Positions 17,994 to 26,757 of a stretch of DNA of 64,000 nucleotides are shown here, piece after piece (the first letter of the stretch is position 1; each line of letters begins with the position of its first letter). The DNA comes from Flaviramulus sp. BrNp1-15. GTDB taxonomy: Bacteria; Bacteroidota; Bacteroidia; Flavobacteriales; Flavobacteriaceae. The DNA lies in the NCBI RefSeq assembly GCF_022259695.1, contig NZ_CP092099.1, positions 356,471-420,470 on the forward strand. Reading direction: 5' to 3'. Below the pieces are notes generated by a model. It was not told where the DNA came from and ran no database searches. It saw nothing but the letters and a program-made list of their open reading frames with translations. A program made the position numbers and the translations under genes.

Positions 17994-19931
17994 ATGCAAA
18001 ACCAAAAAAGAGTTGTTGTAGATTATGTTTCTCCCCAAATAAACTGTGGAGAATTTTATATAAAGCGTGTTGTAAATGAAATTGTTAATGTAGATGCTCA
18101 TATTCTAGCAGATGGTCATGATGTGCTTGGGGCTTCGGTTTTGTATAAACATCAAAAAGATAAAAAATGGCGTGAAAACAGAATGCATCTTATTGTTAAT
18201 AATGAATGGAAAGCGTCTTTTTCTGTTGAAAAACAAGGCTTTTACACATATAAAGTAGAAGCTTGGGTGGATTATGCTTTAAATTGGCAACATGGTATTG
18301 AGCGTAAAATTGAAGATAACCAACATGTAAAGTCAGAGCTTTTAGAAGGTGTGGAATATCTTAAAAACATCAAAGTTAAAACCGATAAAAATGATTCGCT
18401 TTATCTAGACCATTTAATTAATATTTTTAAAGATGAAACAAATTATAATGAAGCCATCAAAGAAGCAACCAGTGAAAGACTTCATAATATTTTTTTCAAT
18501 CATCCAGAAAAAATATTAGTTAACTCTTCTAAAGAATTTCAAGTTTATGTAGATAGAAAAAAAGCGCGTTTTAGTACTTGGTATGAATTTTTTCCGCGTT
18601 CTGCTTCAGAACAAGAAGGCGTTCACGGCACATTAAAAGACTGTGAACGATTATTACCTAGAGTTTCAAAAATGGGGTTTGATACGCTTTACTTACCTCC
18701 TATTCATCCTATTGGCGAAGTAAACCGAAAAGGTAAAAACAACACTACAGAAGCTAAAGAAGGAGACGTAGGGTCTACGTGGGGAATTGGTTCTCAATAT
18801 GGTGGACATAAAGATATTCACCCAGATTTAGGTACACTTGATGATTTTAAAAACCTAATCAAAAAAGCTAAGGAGCATAATATTGAAATTGCTATGGATT
18901 ATGCGCTTCAAGCAGCGCCTGATCATCCTTGGGTAAAAGAACACCCAGAATGGTTTAAATGGCGACCAGATGGCACTGTTCAATATGCCGAAAACCCACC
19001 TAAAAAATATCAAGATATCCTACCTATTTATTGGGAAAGCAAAGATTTTAAAAACCTTTGGAAAGAGTGCTTGGATATTTTATTGTATTGGATAGATTGT
19101 GGTATAATTATTTTTAGAGTAGACAACCCGCACACAAAGCCATTTTATTTCTGGAATTGGATTATTTCTAAGGTTAAAGCAAAACACCCAGATGTTATAT
19201 TTTTAGCTGAAGCATTTACGGCGCCAAAAGTTATGCAGCAATTAGCAAAACAAGGCTATACCCAATCTTACACTTACTTTACATGGCGTAACACAAAACA
19301 TGAGCTTACTGAGTATGTTGAAGAGTTAACCAAAAGTGAGCAGCGAGAATATATGCAACCAAACTTCTGGCCTAATACTCCAGATATAAATCCGTTTCAT
19401 TTACAAGGTGCTAACGAATCTAAACATATACAGCGCTATGTGTTGGCTGCAACTTTAAGTTCGAGTATTGGTTTATACGGACCTGTTTATGAGTATATGT
19501 TAAGCGATGCTTTACTTGGAAAAGAAGAATATAATAACTCCGAGAAATTTCAATTTACCCATTACGATTGGTCTATAGAAAATAAGTTGACAACGGTAAT
19601 ATCAAAAGTAAATTATATTCGTCATCAAAACGAAGCGCTTCAGCAAACAAATAATATTAAATTCTGCTATATTGAAAACGATAATTTAATCGCTTTTTAT
19701 AAGTGGAACGATTCAAAAACCAATGAGTTATTAATCATTATTAGTTTAGATGCGTTTAACTCGCAACAAGGCACAGTTCAACTTCCCTTAAATGAATTAG
19801 GTATTCATGCAGGGCATCAAATAGAAGTTCAGGATTTAATCACCAATAGTAAGTACAATTGGGGAAGTGAGTGGAATTTTGTAGAACTACATCCAACACT
19901 ACCTTTCCATATCTTTAAGATAAAAAAATAA
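17994..19931 (+). CDS. glgE: Alpha-1,4-glucan:maltose-1-phosphate maltosyltransferase
   Basis: This GH13_3 enzyme transfers maltosyl units from maltose-1-phosphate onto alpha-glucans. The 645-residue product has an N-terminal beta-sandwich (about 1-110), a helical insert, then the (beta/alpha)8 barrel. The family marker STWYEFFPRSASEQEGVHG, FDTLYLPPIHPIGEVNRKGKNN and the catalytic FRVDNPHTKPFYFW (nucleophile D377) and FLAEAFTAPK (acid/base E406) are clear; NTPDINPFHLQG holds the third acid. TreS is excluded by these GlgE-specific motifs. It is 73 bp after glgC and 1 bp before the maltokinase gene that should supply or share its substrate. Confidence 0.94.
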   Translation: MQNQKRVVVDYVSPQINCGEFYIKRVVNEIVNVDAHILADGHDVLGASVLYKHQKDKKWRENRMHLIVNNEWKASFSVEKQGFYTYKVEAWVDYALNWQHGIERKIEDNQHVKSELLEGVEYLKNIKVKTDKNDSLYLDHLINIFKDETNYNEAIKEATSERLHNIFFNHPEKILVNSSKEFQVYVDRKKARFSTWYEFFPRSASEQEGVHGTLKDCERLLPRVSKMGFDTLYLPPIHPIGEVNRKGKNNTTEAKEGDVGSTWGIGSQYGGHKDIHPDLGTLDDFKNLIKKAKEHNIEIAMDYALQAAPDHPWVKEHPEWFKWRPDGTVQYAENPPKKYQDILPIYWESKDFKNLWKECLDILLYWIDCGIIIFRVDNPHTKPFYFWNWIISKVKAKHPDVIFLAEAFTAPKVMQQLAKQGYTQSYTYFTWRNTKHELTEYVEELTKSEQREYMQPNFWPNTPDINPFHLQGANESKHIQRYVLAATLSSSIGLYGPVYEYMLSDALLGKEEYNNSEKFQFTHYDWSIENKLTTVISKVNYIRHQNEALQQTNNIKFCYIENDNLIAFYKWNDSKTNELLIIISLDAFNSQQGTVQLPLNELGIHAGHQIEVQDLITNSKYNWGSEWNFVELHPTLPFHIFKIKK

Positions 19932-19932
19932 T

Positions 19933-21561
19933 ATGTCAAATCAATCGGCTATATCCTCAGTAAGCTCTCCTTTCCAGTTTAATAAAACTTGGGAAGAATT
20001 GCTGGATAGTAACGATTTTGTAAAAGTATTTTTATCTGATGTATTGGAAGATTACATCATAAAACAACGTTGGTACGGAGGAAAGGCTAGCAAACTTAAG
20101 TATATTGAATTAGCTGAGTTTTTTAGAATTCAACAAAAAGGAGAGGTTTACTATGGGTTGATTTTAGAGGTTAATTTCGTTGAGGCTTTTTATCAGCATT
20201 ACTTTTTACCAATAGCTTTTGTAACCGATGAAAACTTCGCGCCAAAAAACCGAATTCTTCCTATACAAATTAATGGACAAAAAGGGTTTATTATTGATGC
20301 TATAAACCTTGAGGCATTTAGAAAATTAGTTTTTGAACGTATTGCAACCGCAGAACCTATAGACACCACAAAGGTTCAATACCATAAAAGTCATTTGTTT
20401 AATGATGTGGTTTATGAATCTTCCAGATTTATGGGCTTGGAACAAAGCAACACATCGTTAATTTATAACGACAGATATGTTTTAAAGTTTTTTAGAAGAA
20501 TTTTTGCAGACAAAAACCCAGATTATGAAATGAGTCGGTTTTTATCAGAGAAAAAAGGATTTAAAAATACACCTTCATACCTTGGCAGTATCAATCTGGT
20601 AGATTCTGATAATGTAAACATTACCATTGGTTTAATGCAGGAAATGATTACAAACCAAGGTGACGCCTGGGATTACATGTTAAAAGAGTTGCACAATGTA
20701 TTTTGCAATTTAGAACATAAAAATATAAAAGTTGAAAATCTACCTAATACAGAATTGTATCAACGTTTAACCATTAGCGATGTGCCACCACAAATTATAG
20801 ACTGGGTAGGTTTAAAATTATTTTTACAAGTCCAAACCTTAGCAAAACGTACCGCAGAAATGCATATTGCATTAGGTTCGGAGTTTGAAGAAACCGCTTT
20901 TACTCCAGAACATTATAATGGCGATTACACCGTTTGGTTAAAAAACAAAATGTTGTATCAATTTCAAAACAGGTTAAATACAATTGAAAATAATATTCAT
21001 AAACTCGAAGGGTTAGCTTTAGAATTGGCTAATGAATTTTTAGATAATAAAAATGCCATTAGAAAACGCTTTGTAAATTTTGACTGGACTAAACTTAAAG
21101 GTGAGCGCATAAGAATTCATGGCGATTATCATTTAGGGCAAGTTTTAGTAAAAGACGACGATTTCTACATTCTGGATTTTGAAGGTGAGCCAGAAAGCAC
21201 TATACGAGATAGAAAAGTAAAGCAACCGCCACTAAAAGATGTTGCGGGTTTGTTTAGGTCGTTTCATTATGCTATTTACGCTACTATTTTTAATAATCAG
21301 GATGCTTATCCTTTTAATCAGGAAAACTTATTTAAAGCCGGAGAAATACTCTATCGTTACATAACAGGATTGTTTTTAGGAACCTATGTTACCGAAACAC
21401 AAAACGCAAATTTAAATTTAGGTTATAACCAAGAACGTATTTTTATTTTAAAATACTGTTTATTAGAAAAAGCAGTTTACGAGTTGGGTTACGAGCTTAA
21501 TTCTCGTCCGCAATGGGCAGTCATTCCTTTAAAAGGAATATCTAATATTATAAACCACTAA
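19933..21561 (+). CDS. mak: Maltokinase (Pep2/Mak type)
   Basis: The 542-residue product phosphorylates maltose to maltose-1-phosphate, the GlgE substrate. The N-terminal cap shows QRWYGGKASKLKYIE, typical of maltokinases, and the C-terminal kinase lobe carries RIRIHGDYHLGQVLV (catalytic loop) and FYILDFEGEPESTI (metal-binding DFE), then LKDVAGLFRSFHYA. Family members are often fused to or next to trehalose synthase; no treS is present in this cluster, so the maltose source is unclear. Only 1 bp separates it from glgE and 6 bp from glgB, so these are translated from one mRNA. Confidence 0.9.
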   Translation: MSNQSAISSVSSPFQFNKTWEELLDSNDFVKVFLSDVLEDYIIKQRWYGGKASKLKYIELAEFFRIQQKGEVYYGLILEVNFVEAFYQHYFLPIAFVTDENFAPKNRILPIQINGQKGFIIDAINLEAFRKLVFERIATAEPIDTTKVQYHKSHLFNDVVYESSRFMGLEQSNTSLIYNDRYVLKFFRRIFADKNPDYEMSRFLSEKKGFKNTPSYLGSINLVDSDNVNITIGLMQEMITNQGDAWDYMLKELHNVFCNLEHKNIKVENLPNTELYQRLTISDVPPQIIDWVGLKLFLQVQTLAKRTAEMHIALGSEFEETAFTPEHYNGDYTVWLKNKMLYQFQNRLNTIENNIHKLEGLALELANEFLDNKNAIRKRFVNFDWTKLKGERIRIHGDYHLGQVLVKDDDFYILDFEGEPESTIRDRKVKQPPLKDVAGLFRSFHYAIYATIFNNQDAYPFNQENLFKAGEILYRYITGLFLGTYVTETQNANLNLGYNQERIFILKYCLLEKAVYELGYELNSRPQWAVIPLKGISNIINH

Positions 21562-21567
21562 ACCAAT

Positions 21568-23478
21568 ATGGCACAAGTAAAAGTTCACAGTTTATTTACA
21601 GAATTCGATATCAATCTTTTTAAATCTGGAAAGCATTATAGACTGTATGAAAAATTAGGTTCTCACTTAGTAACTGTAGATGGAATTGATGGTGTTTATT
21701 TTGCTGTTTGGGCGCCTACAGCAAAACAAGTTTCTGTAATTGGTGATTTTAATTATTGGATGGAAGGCGAACACCAGCTAAATGTTCGATGGGATTCTAG
21801 TGGTATTTGGGAAGGTTTTATTCCACTTATTGGTAAAGGCTCTAAATACAAATACAAAATTCAAAGCAATAATAACGATATAAAAACGGAAAAAGCAGAC
21901 CCATATGCAAGACGTTTTGAGCACAATCCAAATACAGCCTCTATTGTTTGGGACGACGATTACAAGTGGAAAGACAGCAACTGGATGAAAACCCGGAAAA
22001 AGCATAATGCTTTAGACGCTCCATATTCTGTTTACGAAGTGCATTTAGGGTCTTGGAAGAAAAATGTAGAGGAAGATAGGTTTATGTCGTATTATGAATT
22101 GGCAGACGACTTAGTGAACTATGTAAAAGAGATGAATTTTACACATGTAGAACTTATGCCAATTATGGAATATCCTTATGATCCTTCTTGGGGTTATCAA
22201 ATAACAGGATATTTTGCACCAACATCACGTTTTGGTTACCCTGAAGAGTTTAAATATTTAGTAGATAAACTACATCAAAATGATATAGGAATTATTTTAG
22301 ATTGGGTACCATCACATTTCCCAGAAGATGCTCACGGTTTAGGCTTTTTTGATGGTTCGCATTTATACGAACACCCAGATAAACGCAAAGGCTATCATCA
22401 AGATTGGAAAAGTTTAATTTTTAATTATGAACGTAATGAAGTGCGTTCCTTTTTAATAAGTAATGCTATTTTTTGGCTCGATCAATACCACGCCGATGGT
22501 TTACGTGTAGACGCTGTGGCTTCTATGCTGTTTTTAGATTATTCTCGTGAAGATGGCGAATGGGAACCAAACATTTACGGTGGCAGAGAAAATCTGGCTG
22601 TTATTAGTTTTTTAAAAGAATTAAATGAAGAAGTTTACTCGTCATTTCCAGATGTACAAACTATTGCCGAAGAGTCAACCGCTTTTCCTATGGTTTCTAA
22701 ACCTACATTTGTTGGCGGATTAGGATTTGGTATGAAATGGATGATGGGATGGATGCACGATACGCTTGAATACTTTAAAAAAGATCCTGTTTATAGAAAA
22801 TACCATCAAAACGATATTACTTTTAGTTTAGCTTATGCTTTTACCGAGAATTTTATGCTGCCTTTATCTCATGACGAAGTGGTGTATGGTAAAAACTCTA
22901 TTTTAGGCAGAATGCCTGGTGACGAGTGGCAACGTTTTGCTAATCTTCGTTTGTTATACGGTTATATGTTTACACATCCTGGAACAAAACTATTGTTTAT
23001 GGGTAGTGAGTTTGGGCAATACAATGAATGGAATTTTCAAGAAAGCCTAGATTGGAATTTACTAGAATTTGAACCTCATAAAAACGCTCAAAACTATTAT
23101 AAAGCATTAAATAAGTTCTACAAAACAACACCTGCTTTATATGAAAAAGCCTTTACTGGAGAAGGTTTTGAATGGATAAGTTACGACGACCATGAAAACT
23201 GTGTAATTTCATACCTTAGAAAAGGTTATGATTCAAAAAATAATGTAGCTGTTATTTGTAATTTAACGCCAACTGTTAGAGAAAACTATCGTATAGGTGT
23301 GCCTGTTAAGGGTAAACTAAAAGAAGTTTTTAATAGCGATTCTAAAGAATTTGGTGGTAGTGGTGTTTCTAACAAAAGACAAATCACTATCAAAAAAACA
23401 CCTTGGAATGGTAAAGATTTTTCAGCTGAAATCACATTACCTCCATTGGCTGTTACTGTTTTCGAATTTAAACCATAA
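21568..23478 (+). CDS. glgB: 1,4-alpha-glucan branching enzyme
   Basis: The 636-residue product introduces alpha-1,6 branches into the glucan. A CBM48-like N-terminal module (about 30-125, VYFAVWAPTAKQVSVIGDFNYW) precedes the GH13 barrel. Hallmarks: YEVHLGSWKK, MEYPYDPSWGYQITGYFAPTSRFG, nucleophile D315 in LRVDAVASM, acid/base E368 in TIAEEST, and LSHDEVVYGKNSIL with the third acid; the C-terminal all-beta domain ends in LPPLAVTVFEFKP. The length is shorter than the E. coli type because the first CBM-like module is missing, as in many bacterial GlgB. It lies six bases after the maltokinase gene. Confidence 0.96.
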   Translation: MAQVKVHSLFTEFDINLFKSGKHYRLYEKLGSHLVTVDGIDGVYFAVWAPTAKQVSVIGDFNYWMEGEHQLNVRWDSSGIWEGFIPLIGKGSKYKYKIQSNNNDIKTEKADPYARRFEHNPNTASIVWDDDYKWKDSNWMKTRKKHNALDAPYSVYEVHLGSWKKNVEEDRFMSYYELADDLVNYVKEMNFTHVELMPIMEYPYDPSWGYQITGYFAPTSRFGYPEEFKYLVDKLHQNDIGIILDWVPSHFPEDAHGLGFFDGSHLYEHPDKRKGYHQDWKSLIFNYERNEVRSFLISNAIFWLDQYHADGLRVDAVASMLFLDYSREDGEWEPNIYGGRENLAVISFLKELNEEVYSSFPDVQTIAEESTAFPMVSKPTFVGGLGFGMKWMMGWMHDTLEYFKKDPVYRKYHQNDITFSLAYAFTENFMLPLSHDEVVYGKNSILGRMPGDEWQRFANLRLLYGYMFTHPGTKLLFMGSEFGQYNEWNFQESLDWNLLEFEPHKNAQNYYKALNKFYKTTPALYEKAFTGEGFEWISYDDHENCVISYLRKGYDSKNNVAVICNLTPTVRENYRIGVPVKGKLKEVFNSDSKEFGGSGVSNKRQITIKKTPWNGKDFSAEITLPPLAVTVFEFKP

Positions 23479-23685
23479 AAGTTATCGTTTTTTACTAAAT
23501 TTTAAAAGTTTTTTAATCCTTTTGAAGCGCAAAAAACTGTTGATTAGTAGCTTGTTAAGCTTTTAGTAATTAATTAACTCATAAATTACGTTTTATATAA
23601 TTTTTTGTTCTTTTTTTTAATAAAAAGAAACGCGAGAGCTTTATTAAATTTAGTACTTTCGTCAATTAATATTGACTCTTAGTTT

Positions 23686-26088
23686 ATGATATTAAATACT
23701 GAATTAGAATATAAAGGAAACTTGTTTCCTTCAAAAATAGTAAAGTACGAAAAGAACTTAAACGTACTTTCATTTACTTCCGAGAATGGGGTTGTATTAC
23801 AAGTTACCGTTCGTAGAGACAGCATACTTCGCTTTAGATATACAACAACTGGCATTTTTGAAAACGATTTTTCATATGCCATCACAAAATATGCTAGTAG
23901 AGGTTATAATCACCTTGAAGTTTCTGAAGATGATAATAAATACACAATTACTACCGCAAAACTAATTTGTAAAATAGCAAAAACGGATTTACGTATATCT
24001 ATTTTAGATGCTAAAGACAATACGCTTATTTGTGAAGACGAACTTGGTTTTCACTGGGAAGAAAGCTACGAGCATGGTGGCGATGTGGTAAAAATGTCTA
24101 AAACATCTCAACCAGGAGAAAGTTATTATGGTTTAGGTGATAAGCCTGTAGATAATAATTTGAAGGGCAAGCGTTTTGAAAATTGGGTAACCGATTCTTA
24201 TGCTTATGGTAGAAATACCGACCCAATTTACAAAACCATTCCTTTTTATACGGCGCTTCATAATAAAAAATCTTACGGAATCTTTTTTGATAATACATTC
24301 CGATCGTTTTTCGATTTTTGTCACGAACGAAGAAATATAACTAGTTTTTGGGCTCACGGTGGTGAGATGAATTACTATTTTATTTATGGACCAGAAATGT
24401 CTGAAGTGGTTGCAAACTACACCGATTTAACTGGAAAACCGCATCAATTACCTCCACTTTGGGCATTAGGATACCACCAATGTAAATGGAGTTATTATCC
24501 AGAATCAAACGTAAAAGACATTACATCTAAGTTTAGAGAATTACAAATTCCTTGTGATGCTATTTATTTAGATATCGATTACATGGAAGGTTTTAGATGC
24601 TTTACATGGAATAAAGAGTATTTCCCAGACCCAAAACGCATGGTTAAGGAATTAGCCGACGATGGGTTTAAAACCATTGTAATTATAGACCCTGGAATTA
24701 AAATAGACATGGATTATTCTGTGTTTAAAGAAGGCTTGGAAAAAGATTACTTCTGTAAACGTGCAGACGGTCCTTATATGAAAGGTAAAGTATGGCCAGG
24801 GGAATGTTATTTCCCAGATTTCACAAATCCAGAGGTAAGAGAATGGTGGTCTGATTTGTTTAAAGAACTTATTGAAGATATAGGTGTAAAAGGCGTTTGG
24901 AATGACATGAACGAACCTGCGGTAATGGATGTTCCTGGAAAAACGTTCCCAGACGATGTAAGACACAATTACGAAGGTAATTACTGTAGCCACAGAAAAG
25001 CGCATAATGTTTACGGTATGCAAATGGCTCGTGCTACCTATCAAGGGTTGAAAAAATTCTCATACCCAAAAAGACCTTTCGTAATTACAAGAGCTGCTTA
25101 TTCTGGCACACAACGTTACACATCTAGCTGGACTGGAGATAATGTAGCCACTTGGGATCACTTAAACATAGCCAACCTGCAAGCGCAACGTATGAGTATG
25201 TCTGGATTCTCTTTTATAGGATCTGATATTGGTGGATTTGCAGAACAACCAAACGGCGAATTATACGCACGTTGGATTCAGTTGGGTATTTTCCATCCGT
25301 TTTGTAGAACACACTCTTCTGGAGACCACGGCGATCAAGAACCTTGGGCTTTTGGGGACACCATTACCGATGTAGTAAGAAAGTTTATTGAATTAAGATA
25401 TCAATTACTACCTTATTTATACACCGCATTCTGGAGATATGCCGAAGAAGGTATTCCTATTTTAAAATCGTTAGTATTATACGACCAGGCAGACCCGCAA
25501 ACGCATTACAGAAATGATGAGTTTGTTTTTGGTGAAAAAATATTAGCGTGTCCGGTTACAGGGCCAAATCAAAAAGGAAGACGCATGTACTTCCCTGTTG
25601 GAAAATGGTATAACTTCTGGACCGATGAAGTTGTAAAAGGCGGGCAAGAACTTTGGGTTGATGCCGATTTAGATAGTATGCCAGTTTTTGTTAAAGAAGG
25701 TGCTATTATTCCTAAATACCCTATCCAGCAGTATGTAGGCGAAAAAACTATAGACGAATTAATACTTGATGTATACTATAAATTAGGTAAAGAAAAATCT
25801 ATGGTTTATGAAGATGCTACCGATGGTTATGATTATATAAAAGGGCGCTATAGCTTAAGAGATTTTAGTTTACTTGGTAAAAAAGATGAGTTGATTATTC
25901 AGCAACATAAAACCGGTAAATTTATTACTACGTATAAAACATTTAAATTGAGTTTACACGGGTTGCCTTTTAAAATATCTAAAGTTCAAGTGGATAACGT
26001 AGAAATTTCTTTTAAAGATTTAAAACTTAACGGAGATAATACTTTAACGCTTAAAAAAGAGTTTACAGAACTTCATATTATGGCTTAA
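23686..26088 (+). CDS. GH31 alpha-glucosidase
   Basis: The 800-residue product is a retaining GH31 enzyme hydrolysing terminal alpha-linked glucose. An N-terminal galactose-mutarotase-like domain (about 10-230) contains SYYGLGDKPVDNNLKG; the catalytic barrel has WALGYHQCKWSYYPES, AIYLDIDYMEGFRCFTW, nucleophile D407 in GVWNDMNEPAVMD and acid/base D485 in SWTGDNVATWDHL. FSFIGSDIGGF and FHPFCRTHSSGDH fit the family. No signal peptide is visible, so it is probably cytoplasmic and could recycle the glucan made by the preceding operon. It is separated from glgB by 207 bp, so it may have its own promoter (a TACTTTCG box lies near 23651), and it ends in a strong terminator. Confidence 0.93.
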   Translation: MILNTELEYKGNLFPSKIVKYEKNLNVLSFTSENGVVLQVTVRRDSILRFRYTTTGIFENDFSYAITKYASRGYNHLEVSEDDNKYTITTAKLICKIAKTDLRISILDAKDNTLICEDELGFHWEESYEHGGDVVKMSKTSQPGESYYGLGDKPVDNNLKGKRFENWVTDSYAYGRNTDPIYKTIPFYTALHNKKSYGIFFDNTFRSFFDFCHERRNITSFWAHGGEMNYYFIYGPEMSEVVANYTDLTGKPHQLPPLWALGYHQCKWSYYPESNVKDITSKFRELQIPCDAIYLDIDYMEGFRCFTWNKEYFPDPKRMVKELADDGFKTIVIIDPGIKIDMDYSVFKEGLEKDYFCKRADGPYMKGKVWPGECYFPDFTNPEVREWWSDLFKELIEDIGVKGVWNDMNEPAVMDVPGKTFPDDVRHNYEGNYCSHRKAHNVYGMQMARATYQGLKKFSYPKRPFVITRAAYSGTQRYTSSWTGDNVATWDHLNIANLQAQRMSMSGFSFIGSDIGGFAEQPNGELYARWIQLGIFHPFCRTHSSGDHGDQEPWAFGDTITDVVRKFIELRYQLLPYLYTAFWRYAEEGIPILKSLVLYDQADPQTHYRNDEFVFGEKILACPVTGPNQKGRRMYFPVGKWYNFWTDEVVKGGQELWVDADLDSMPVFVKEGAIIPKYPIQQYVGEKTIDELILDVYYKLGKEKSMVYEDATDGYDYIKGRYSLRDFSLLGKKDELIIQQHKTGKFITTYKTFKLSLHGLPFKISKVQVDNVEISFKDLKLNGDNTLTLKKEFTELHIMA

Positions 26089-26110
26089 AAATTAACTAAC
26101 CATTCTATAT

Positions 26111-26154
26111 AAAAAGTCTTCATTTAAATTATTAAATGAGGGCTTTTGTTTTTA
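26111..26154 (+). terminator. Intrinsic terminator of the alpha-glucosidase gene
   Basis: AAAGTCTTCATTTA pairs with TAAATGAGGGCTTT across AATTAT (two G-T pairs), followed by TGTTTTTA. It closes the glucan cluster just before the cassette-like element. Confidence 0.85.
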
Positions 26155-26177
26155 ATAATCTTTCTGTGTTTATTGAC

Positions 26178-26251
26178 TTTGTAAAAAATTTCAGCTAACT
26201 TCGTTTAACATAGAATATAAAACATTCAAACGATTTCATATTCAGTCGTTG
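26178..26251 (+). promoter_or_regulatory. Conserved leader of element A
   Basis: TTTG at 26178 and TAACTTCG at 26196 form a promoter-like pair with 14-bp spacing, identical in spacing to the copy at 36516. The segment 26228-26251 (AAACGATTTCATATTC...CGTTG) is 21/24 identical to 36591-36614. The 5' and 3' blocks are conserved while the middle differs. Confidence 0.6.
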
Positions 26252-26257
26252 TATGCC
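26248..26257 (+). repeat. Left terminal inverted repeat of element A
   Basis: GTTGTATGCC; its exact reverse complement occurs at 26748-26757, on the other side of the gene. It is preceded by C, making the CGTTG boundary shared with the second island. Confidence 0.7.
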
Positions 26258-26278
26258 ATTTGACAAAAAACAAACTTT

Positions 26279-26740
26279 ATGACATTAATCAAGTGCAATA
26301 AATGTTTAAGTGAGTTTAAACCTGACTCTGACCAATTGAATTTCATTAATTCATCAAAAGAAAAAGGAATGTCATTTATAATGTTAAAATGTCAAAATTG
26401 CGAATTGACATTCCCTTACAATCCTATTTCTATTGAATTTGAAAAACAAACTCAAGAATTGCCAATAAGAACACCGATACCTGGTTCTCATGGATTTATT
26501 TCATTGGTAAATAATGACAATGAAAATTTTTATGGATGTGGAGAAACTGGAACAATTTGGAAACGCCAAAAAAATTTATTTAGAGATATAGAACAAATTA
26601 TAAAAAAATATCCGCATCGAGAGTTATGCTATTTAAAAACTAAAGACGGTTGGATTGCTAATCCTAATGAACCAAATGACATGGACAAATTAATTGAACA
26701 AGAAACTTTTGAGCGACTGACAAAATTTGAAATGGATTAA
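26279..26740 (+). CDS. Cassette-borne zinc-ribbon protein of unknown function
   Basis: The 153-residue product begins MTLIKCNKCLSEF, a C-x2-C pair (C6, C9), with a second pair in LKCQNCELTFP near residue 40, together a probable zinc ribbon. The C-terminal part contains NFYGCGETGTIW (about 80-92), IEQIIKKYPHRELCYLK and DGWIANPNEPND. I do not recognise the family; the GCGETG-W...YP.R pattern faintly recalls SMI1/KNR4-like immunity proteins but this is not safe. There is no signal peptide or membrane segment, so it is cytoplasmic. It is the only gene in element A and starts 21 bp after the left inverted repeat, with the stop 7 bp before the right one, so the cassette fits the gene very tightly. 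Confidence 0.7.
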   Translation: MTLIKCNKCLSEFKPDSDQLNFINSSKEKGMSFIMLKCQNCELTFPYNPISIEFEKQTQELPIRTPIPGSHGFISLVNNDNENFYGCGETGTIWKRQKNLFRDIEQIIKKYPHRELCYLKTKDGWIANPNEPNDMDKLIEQETFERLTKFEMD

Positions 26741-26747
26741 TAAAAAC

Positions 26748-26757
26748 GGCATACAAC
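26748..26757 (+). repeat. Right terminal inverted repeat of element A
   Basis: GGCATACAAC, exact inverse of 26248-26257, followed by AATGTATAA. The trailing TGTATAA is also present after the corresponding repeat at 39369. Confidence 0.7.

Noticed and set aside
17994-19931. Trehalose synthase
   Set aside because: The motifs around the nucleophile (FRVDNPHTKP) and the N-terminal sandwich are those of GlgE, not TreS.
24652-25044. Open frame opposite the GH31 gene
   Set aside because: It overlaps the catalytic nucleophile region of the glucosidase, which is certainly coding on the other strand.
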